Origin: an uncultured Actinomycetes bacterium
GTDB lineage: Bacteria > Actinomycetota > CALGFH01
Length of the DNA: 15,278 nucleotides
Assembly (NCBI GenBank): GCA_937881255.1
Contig: CALGFH010000311.1
Coordinates: 1 to 15,278 of the forward strand
Direction of reading: 5' to 3'
Below the pieces are notes generated by a model that was not told the origin of the DNA, ran no database searches, and worked only from the letters and a program-made list of their open reading frames with translations. This document shows positions 11,295-15,278 of this stretch, in pieces; within the stretch, counting starts at the first letter, position 1; every line of letters begins with the position of its first letter. Made by a program: the position numbers and the translations under genes.

Positions 11295-13151
11295 ATGGCC
11301 GTTGGGGGCCGCGCCGTGGTCGTGGCCGGGCTGCTGCTGGCCGGGCTGACCGCCGAGGCCGGGGTGGTGCCGGCGGGGGGTCGGGCGGCCGCCCGGGAGC
11401 CGATCGAGCGGGCGGCCTCGGTGCCGACCGGGACGGTGCCGGTGCTGGGCGACTTCGACGGCGACGGGCGGGGCGACCTGCTGTGGTACGGGCCGGGGGG
11501 CCAGGACGACCATCTCTGGCTGGGGCGGGCCAGCCGGAACTTCGCCGGGGTGCCGGTGACGGTCCGCGGCCACTACCTGCCGCTCGGCGGGGACTTCGAC
11601 GGGGACGGCCGGGCCGACGTGCTCTGGTACGGGCCGGGAGCGCAGCCGGACGTGCTCTGGCTGGGGCGGGCCGGGGGGCGGTTCACGGCCCGCAGGCTGC
11701 GGGTCCGCGGGAGCTACCAGCCGGTGCTGGGCGACTTCGACGGCGACGGCCGGCGCGACGTCCTCTGGTACGGGCCGGGCACCGACCCGGACGTGCTCTG
11801 GCGGGGCCGGCCGGGGGGACGGTTCGCGGCCCGGAAGCTGACCGTGGGGGGCGACTACCGGCCGCTGGCCGGCGACTTCAACGGCGACGGGCCCCGTGAC
11901 GTCATCTGGCACCGGCCGGGGGCCGGGGCCGACGTCGTCTGGTTCGGGAACGGCAGCGGCCGCTTCAGCGCCCGCCGGGTCGACGCCCCCGACGGCGCCG
12001 AGCCGTTCACCGGCGACTTCGACGGCGACGGCCGCCGGGACGTCTTCTGGTACGGCCCGGGCGGGGCCGGCGACCGGCTCTGGTACGGCAGCCCGGGCGG
12101 CCGCTTCGCCGGCGCCGCCGCCACCGTCAACGGCAGCTACCAGCCGCTGGTGGCCGACTTCGGCGGCGACGGGCCCGACGACGTGCTCTGGTGGGCGGCC
12201 GGGCCGGCCGGCGACGTGCTCTGGTTCGGCCGCGGGTGGCGGCGCTTCACCTCCAGGTGGACCACGGCCGACCTGGAGTACCAGCGGGCGGCCGCCATCC
12301 GGCCGGAGGCGCTGGCCGAGGGCTACCACCCCTACGGCTTCGTGGCCCACGCCATGGGCTCGGTCGACGGCCTGCTCTACAGCAACAGCCTGGAGGCGTT
12401 CCAGCGCAACCTGGGCCGCGGCTTCCGGGTGTTCGAGTGCGACAACGTGCTCCTGGCCGACGGGACGGCGCTGGTCGCCCACGACGGCCTCGAGGCCAAC
12501 TACGGCCTGGACACGTCGTTCAAGGAGGCGACCTGGGCCGACCTGGCCGGCCACCGCTACCGGGGCCGGTACACCATCCTGCGCAGCCAGGAGGTGCTCC
12601 AGCTGCTGGCCGACCACCCGGGCGTCTACATGATCCCCGACCCCAAGTACGCCCGGCCCGAGATCTACCGGGCCTATGTGCGCCAGGCGGCGGCCATGGG
12701 CCGGCTCGACCTGCTCGAGCGGGTCATGCCCCACGTCGCCGACCAGGCCGAGCTGGACGCCCTGCGGGCCTGGTACCCGCTGCGCAACTACGTGCTCGCC
12801 CTCTACCACTCCCAGGCCCACAACCGGTTGGACGACGCGGCCGTGGTCGACTTCGTCCGCCGCAACCGGGTCCCGGCGGTGATGATGTGGTGGCGCGACC
12901 GCGACCCGTCGCTCAGCCTGGCCGCCAACGGCCGCCAGGCCCGCCGCTACCGCCCGGAGCTGGCCCAGGCCCTCCGGGACGCCGGGGCCGTCACCTACGT
13001 CCACAGCCTGGCCGGCCCGGCCGACATCCAGCGCTTCTGGGACCTGGGCATCGGCGTCTACTCCGACGAGCCGTTCCCGCCCCTGAGCGCCGGCGGCCCC
13101 GCGGTCCGGGCGCCGTCCTTCGGCCCCGATGCGGCCCAGCCGCCCGCCTGA
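11295..13151 (+). CDS. Secreted protein: six FG-GAP/VCBS-type Ca-binding repeats plus a GDPD-like phosphodiesterase domain
   Basis: The 618-residue protein starts with a signal peptide (MAVGGRAVVVAGLLLAGLTAEA, cleavage probably near residues 22-33). Six repeats, each exactly 47 residues, follow with DxDGDG-type calcium loops at D53, D100, D147, D194, D241 and D288; the fourth is DFNGDG and the sixth is degenerate (DFGGDG). They should form beta-propeller blades. From about residue 347 comes a glycerophosphodiester-phosphodiesterase-like TIM barrel: H352, ECD (381-383), AHD (395-397) and K451 are kept. The usual HRG is HAMG, and ENTLEAF is SNSLEAF. This variant is known from a GDPD/PI-PLC-like subgroup. 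It probably acts outside the cell on a phosphodiester, with the propeller as a binding or stability module; that role is inference. ATG 11295 is chosen for the signal peptide; GTG 11316 is an alternative. Confidence 0.85.
   Translation: MAVGGRAVVVAGLLLAGLTAEAGVVPAGGRAAAREPIERAASVPTGTVPVLGDFDGDGRGDLLWYGPGGQDDHLWLGRASRNFAGVPVTVRGHYLPLGGDFDGDGRADVLWYGPGAQPDVLWLGRAGGRFTARRLRVRGSYQPVLGDFDGDGRRDVLWYGPGTDPDVLWRGRPGGRFAARKLTVGGDYRPLAGDFNGDGPRDVIWHRPGAGADVVWFGNGSGRFSARRVDAPDGAEPFTGDFDGDGRRDVFWYGPGGAGDRLWYGSPGGRFAGAAATVNGSYQPLVADFGGDGPDDVLWWAAGPAGDVLWFGRGWRRFTSRWTTADLEYQRAAAIRPEALAEGYHPYGFVAHAMGSVDGLLYSNSLEAFQRNLGRGFRVFECDNVLLADGTALVAHDGLEANYGLDTSFKEATWADLAGHRYRGRYTILRSQEVLQLLADHPGVYMIPDPKYARPEIYRAYVRQAAAMGRLDLLERVMPHVADQAELDALRAWYPLRNYVLALYHSQAHNRLDDAAVVDFVRRNRVPAVMMWWRDRDPSLSLAANGRQARRYRPELAQALRDAGAVTYVHSLAGPADIQRFWDLGIGVYSDEPFPPLSAGGPAVRAPSFGPDAAQPPA
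11436..12281 (+). repeat. Six tandem 141-bp coding repeats (47 residues each)
   Basis: The calcium-loop Asp recurs every 47 residues, exactly, at residues 53, 100, 147, 194, 241 and 288, so the DNA period is 141 bp with no insertion or deletion. Each unit reads roughly LGDFDGDGRxDVLWYGPG, then about 10 variable residues, LWxGRxGGRFxAR and a short linker. Units 1-3 and 5 are closest to the consensus; unit 6 has lost the second Asp of the loop. The array probably arose by tandem duplication. Confidence 0.85.
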
Positions 13152-13158
13152 CCGCAAA

Positions 13159-13175
13159 GCCCCAGGTCGCTGGGC
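13159..13175. terminator. Weak terminator-like hairpin between convergent genes
   Basis: CCCAG (13161-13165) pairs with CTGGG (13170-13174) around a GTCG loop; a bulged C allows one more G-C pair (13159/13175). On the minus strand the stem is followed by GCTTTG, a short T-run, so it fits better as the terminator of the EamA gene. It occupies most of the 25 bp between the stops at 13151 and 13177. Confidence 0.4.
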
Positions 13176-13760
13176 GTTAGTCGCGGGGGAGGGCCTCGGG
13201 GGCCGACTCCGTGCGGGCGGCGCCCACGCTCGCGGCCGTCACACACGCCATCGCCAGCAGTTGCAGGGGCGTGAGCCACTCGCTGAGCAAGACCGCGGCG
13301 GCGAGGGCAGCGGCGGCCGGTTCCAGGCTCATCAAGATGCCGAACACCCGGGGCGGCATGGTGCGCAGCGCCACCATCTCGAGGCTGTAGGGGACCAGCG
13401 AGCTCAGCACGCCGACCAGCGCCCCCAACACCAGCAGACGAGGCTCGAGCAGCCGCTCGCCGGCCACCACCACCGCGAACGGTGCGATCGCCAGCGTGGC
13501 GATCGTGCTGGCCACGGCCAGCCCCTCGACCCCGGCCCAGCGGCGCCCCGTGGCCGCCGTCGAGACGACGTACAGCGCCCAGCAGCCGCCGGCGAGCAGC
13601 GCCAGACCGAACCCGACGGCGTCGACCTTGGTGGGGCCGGCGCCGAACAGGGTGATGCCGAGGGCGGCCAGGCCCACCCACATCAGGTCGCGGGGCCGCC
13701 GGCTGCCGACCGCGGCCAGCGCCAGCGGACCCCAGAACTCGATGGTGACCGCCACACCGA

Positions 13761-13872
13761 GCGGGATGCGGGCGAACGACGCGTAGAACGCCCAGTTCAT
13801 CGCGCCGAGCGCGAACGCGGGATGCGGGCGAACGACTCGTAGAACGCCCAGTTCATCGCGCCGAGCGCGAAC
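13761..13872. repeat. 56-bp direct tandem duplication inside the EamA gene
   Basis: Copy 1 (13761-13816) and copy 2 (13817-13872) begin GCGGGATGCGGGCGAACGAC and are identical except for one base (G at 13781, T at 13837), which turns YES into YAS in the protein. The unit is not a multiple of three and therefore shifts the frame. The single difference means the copies have diverged slightly, or that one carries an error. Confidence 0.93.
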
Positions 13873-14082
13873 CCCAGCGCCAGCACCGGCCACCAGTCGG
13901 TGACCGGCCGGCCGCGCAGCCGCGGCCGGACAAAGGCGAGCAGGATCAGGGAACTGGTGATCAGCCGGAGGAACACCATTCCCACCGGGGGAATCTCGAC
14001 GAACAGGCCTTTGGAGACCACCGCACCAAACTGCACCGAAAGGATGCCGACCAGAACGAGCCATACAGGAGACAAGCGGGGC

Positions 14083-14099
14083 GTGGACACGCGGTCCAC
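14083..14099. repeat. Short inverted repeat at the start of the EamA gene
   Basis: GTGGAC (14083-14088) and GTCCAC (14094-14099) form a perfect 6-bp dyad with the 5-base spacer ACGCG. It covers the two candidate GTG starts of the EamA gene (14099 and 14090) just downstream of the amidohydrolase stop. It may be a small hairpin affecting translation or chance in GC-rich coding DNA. Confidence 0.3.
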
Positions 14100-14100
14100 T

Positions 14101-15278
14101 CTAGAACGGCGGGTTGTCGGGGTCGGCCCCGAACACCTGGCGGCCCTCGATCCAGGCCGTCTCGACCCGGGAGCGGGCGTCCAGGGGGTCGCCGGACCAG
14201 ATGCAGAGGGTGGCGTGCTTGCCGGGCTCCAGGGAGCCGAGGCGGTCATCGAGGCCGAGGACGCGGGCCGGGGTGAGGGTGACGGCCCGGAGGGCGGCCG
14301 CCGGGTCGAGGCCCTCGCGGACGGCCAGGGCGGCCTGGACGTGGAGGAGGTGGACGGGGACGACCGGGTGGTCGGTGATGATGCCCAGCTCGACCCCGGC
14401 GGCGGCCAGGCGGCCGGGGTTGGCCAGGGAGCGGTTGCGCAGCTCGACCTTGGAGCGGGAGGTCAGCAGGGGGCCGATCAGGACGGGCACGCCCCGCTCG
14501 GCCAGGCGGTCGGCGAGCAGGACGGCCTCGGTGCCGTGGTCGATGACCAGCCGGTAGCCGAACTCGTCGGCCAGGCGCAGGGCGGTGGCGATGTCGTCGG
14601 CCCGGTGGCAGTGCTGGCGCCAGGGGATCACGCCCTCCAGGACCAGGCCGAGGGCCTCCCAGCGCAGGTCCCGCTCGACCGGCTCGTCGCCCCCGCGGTC
14701 GCGCTTGGCCAGGTAGTTGCCCGCCTTGACCAGGGCGTCGCGGATCACCGCGGCCGTGCCCAGCCGGGTCGAGGGCAGCTGCTTGCGCTCGCCGTAGACC
14801 CGCTTGGGGTTCTCCCCGAGGGCCGACTTCATGCCGCTGGGGGCGCGCAGGACCATCTCGTCGACGGTGGCCCCGGCGGTGCGGATGGCGGCTGCCTGGC
14901 CGCCGATCGGGTTGCCCGACCCGGGGTTGACGTTCGCCGTCAGGACCCCGCCGGCCACCGCGTCGGCGAAGCCCAGGTCGGCCGGGTTGATGGCGTCCAG
15001 GGCGCGGACGTGCGGGGTGACCGGGTCGGTCATCTCGTTGGTGTCCTGCCCGGCCCAGCCGTCGCCCTCGGAGTGCACCCCCAGGTGCACGTGCGCGTCG
15101 ACCAGGCCGGGGAGCACCACCCTGCCGGTGGCGTCGACCCGCTCGACCCCCTCGGGGACGCGGACGTCGCGGCCCAGGGCCTCGATCCGCCCGTCGCCGA
15201 GCAGGACGACCCCGTCCTCGAAGGGCGCCCCGGCCACCGGGATGACCCGCCCGCCCACGATCGCCAGCCGTCCCGTGC
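14101..15278 (-). CDS. COG1228-type amidohydrolase (imidazolonepropionase-related), N-terminus at or past window edge
   Basis: About 392 residues are visible. The frame stays open to the right edge, reading TGRLAIVGGRVIPVAG; since family members usually begin with such a strand, only a few residues are likely missing. The GTG at 15258 is an internal codon in this view. Metal-site motifs in order are PGLVDAHVHLGVH, HCHRADD, VIDHGTEA and IITDHPVVP, followed by the terminal GSLEPGKHATLCIWSGDPL. They define the metal-dependent amidohydrolase fold of the group with imidazolonepropionase and Xaa-Pro dipeptidase-like enzymes. A block between the first two motifs (GNPIGGQAAAIRTAG, RAPSGMKSALGENPKRVYG) is typical of COG1228 proteins of unknown substrate. 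It is cytoplasmic as far as seen. It lies directly upstream of the split exporter (1 bp gap), so the two were probably one transcription unit. It is not closely similar to the amidohydrolase at 5878-7239. Confidence 0.85.
   Translation of the reverse strand, partial: TGRLAIVGGRVIPVAGAPFEDGVVLLGDGRIEALGRDVRVPEGVERVDATGRVVLPGLVDAHVHLGVHSEGDGWAGQDTNEMTDPVTPHVRALDAINPADLGFADAVAGGVLTANVNPGSGNPIGGQAAAIRTAGATVDEMVLRAPSGMKSALGENPKRVYGERKQLPSTRLGTAAVIRDALVKAGNYLAKRDRGGDEPVERDLRWEALGLVLEGVIPWRQHCHRADDIATALRLADEFGYRLVIDHGTEAVLLADRLAERGVPVLIGPLLTSRSKVELRNRSLANPGRLAAAGVELGIITDHPVVPVHLLHVQAALAVREGLDPAAALRAVTLTPARVLGLDDRLGSLEPGKHATLCIWSGDPLDARSRVETAWIEGRQVFGADPDNPPF

Larger units (their letters stand above)
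13177..14099 (-). pseudogene. EamA/RhtA-like inner-membrane exporter, split by a tandem duplication
   Basis: The two pieces together are a ten-helix drug/metabolite transporter of the EamA family, resembling the threonine/homoserine exporter RhtA (FALGAMNWAFYxSFARIPLG, VAVTIEFWGPLALAA, SSLVPYSLEMVALRTMPPRVFGILMSLEPA). The N-terminal piece (GTG 14099 to TGA 13797, 100 residues) holds about three helices, then leaves frame at RSRSAR. The C-terminal piece is in another frame and can start at ATG 13800 (207 residues). The cause is the 56-bp duplication at 13761-13872: removing one copy leaves 867 bases, an intact 288-residue protein of normal family length. The broken frames meet as ATGA (13797-13800), so re-initiation making two halves is conceivable. 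The gene begins 1 bp after the upstream amidohydrolase stop (GTG 14090 is an alternative start), so it is in that operon. An assembly error is another possibility. Confidence 0.8.

Noticed and set aside
11436..12281. CRISPR array or non-coding satellite
   Set aside because: The 141-bp periodicity lies wholly inside a reading frame and encodes calcium-binding propeller blades.
11247..13157. A 636-residue minus-strand frame opposite the FG-GAP/GDPD-like gene
   Set aside because: It is repetitive only because it mirrors the 141-bp repeats; no recognisable domain, and the plus strand has a signal peptide and conserved motifs.
13797..13872. Programmed ribosomal frameshift in the EamA gene
   Set aside because: There is no slippery sequence to suggest it, and the 56-bp duplication fully explains the frame change. 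Re-initiation at ATGA is the only translational rescue I can support.

Overview
The window is very GC-rich, with nearly all third codon positions G or C, Shine-Dalgarno (SD) motifs of the GGAGG type, ATGA stop/start overlaps and at least one apparently leaderless gene. This points to a chromosomal segment of a high-GC actinomycete-like bacterium (Actinomycetota, probably soil). I cannot place it more finely. No tRNA, rRNA, CRISPR array, insertion sequence or phage gene is visible.

Left part (1-3359). The window opens inside a plus-strand gene for a protein with a proline-rich linker and a C-terminal beta-rich domain. A 15-bp-stem hairpin separates it from a convergent two-gene minus-strand operon: a classical SDR dehydrogenase (2201-2983) followed by a 554-residue flavoprotein (528-2192). 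The flavoprotein fuses a receiver-like domain, a glutaredoxin-like domain and a thioredoxin-reductase-like domain, and has no cysteine at all. Divergent from the SDR is a 78-residue, lysine-free, strongly acidic protein (3110-3346). Its stop codon lies in one arm of a hairpin whose other arm carries the stop codon of the next, convergent gene.

Centre (3360-11238). This is the main system: two divergent, tightly packed operons around one 93-bp control region (7240-7332). Leftward run an ATZ/TRZ-type amidohydrolase, a bicupin, an atypical SDR-fold protein without the catalytic Ser/Tyr/Lys, and a beta-hydroxyacid dehydrogenase. Rightward run an XRE-cupin regulator, an M24-family (DddP/creatinase/prolidase-like) hydrolase with an altered metal site, and the alpha and beta subunits of a thiamine-diphosphate 2-oxoacid/acetoin dehydrogenase E1. 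The control region holds a 20-bp imperfect palindrome beside a leaderless promoter for the regulator. The set looks like a regulated catabolic pathway: hydrolysis of C-N bonds, alcohol/aldehyde oxidoreduction, then oxidative decarboxylation of a 2-oxoacid. No transporter, E2 or E3 subunit lies in the window, and the substrate cannot be read from the sequence.

Right part (11239-15278). A secreted 618-residue protein joins six exact 47-residue FG-GAP/VCBS-type calcium-binding repeats to a non-canonical glycerophosphodiester phosphodiesterase-like domain. It has its own candidate promoter, partly inside the end of the E1 beta gene. Convergent to it is an EamA (RhtA-like) exporter gene split by a 56-bp tandem duplication into two frames that meet at an ATGA overlap. 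Directly upstream is a COG1228-type amidohydrolase that runs off the right edge.
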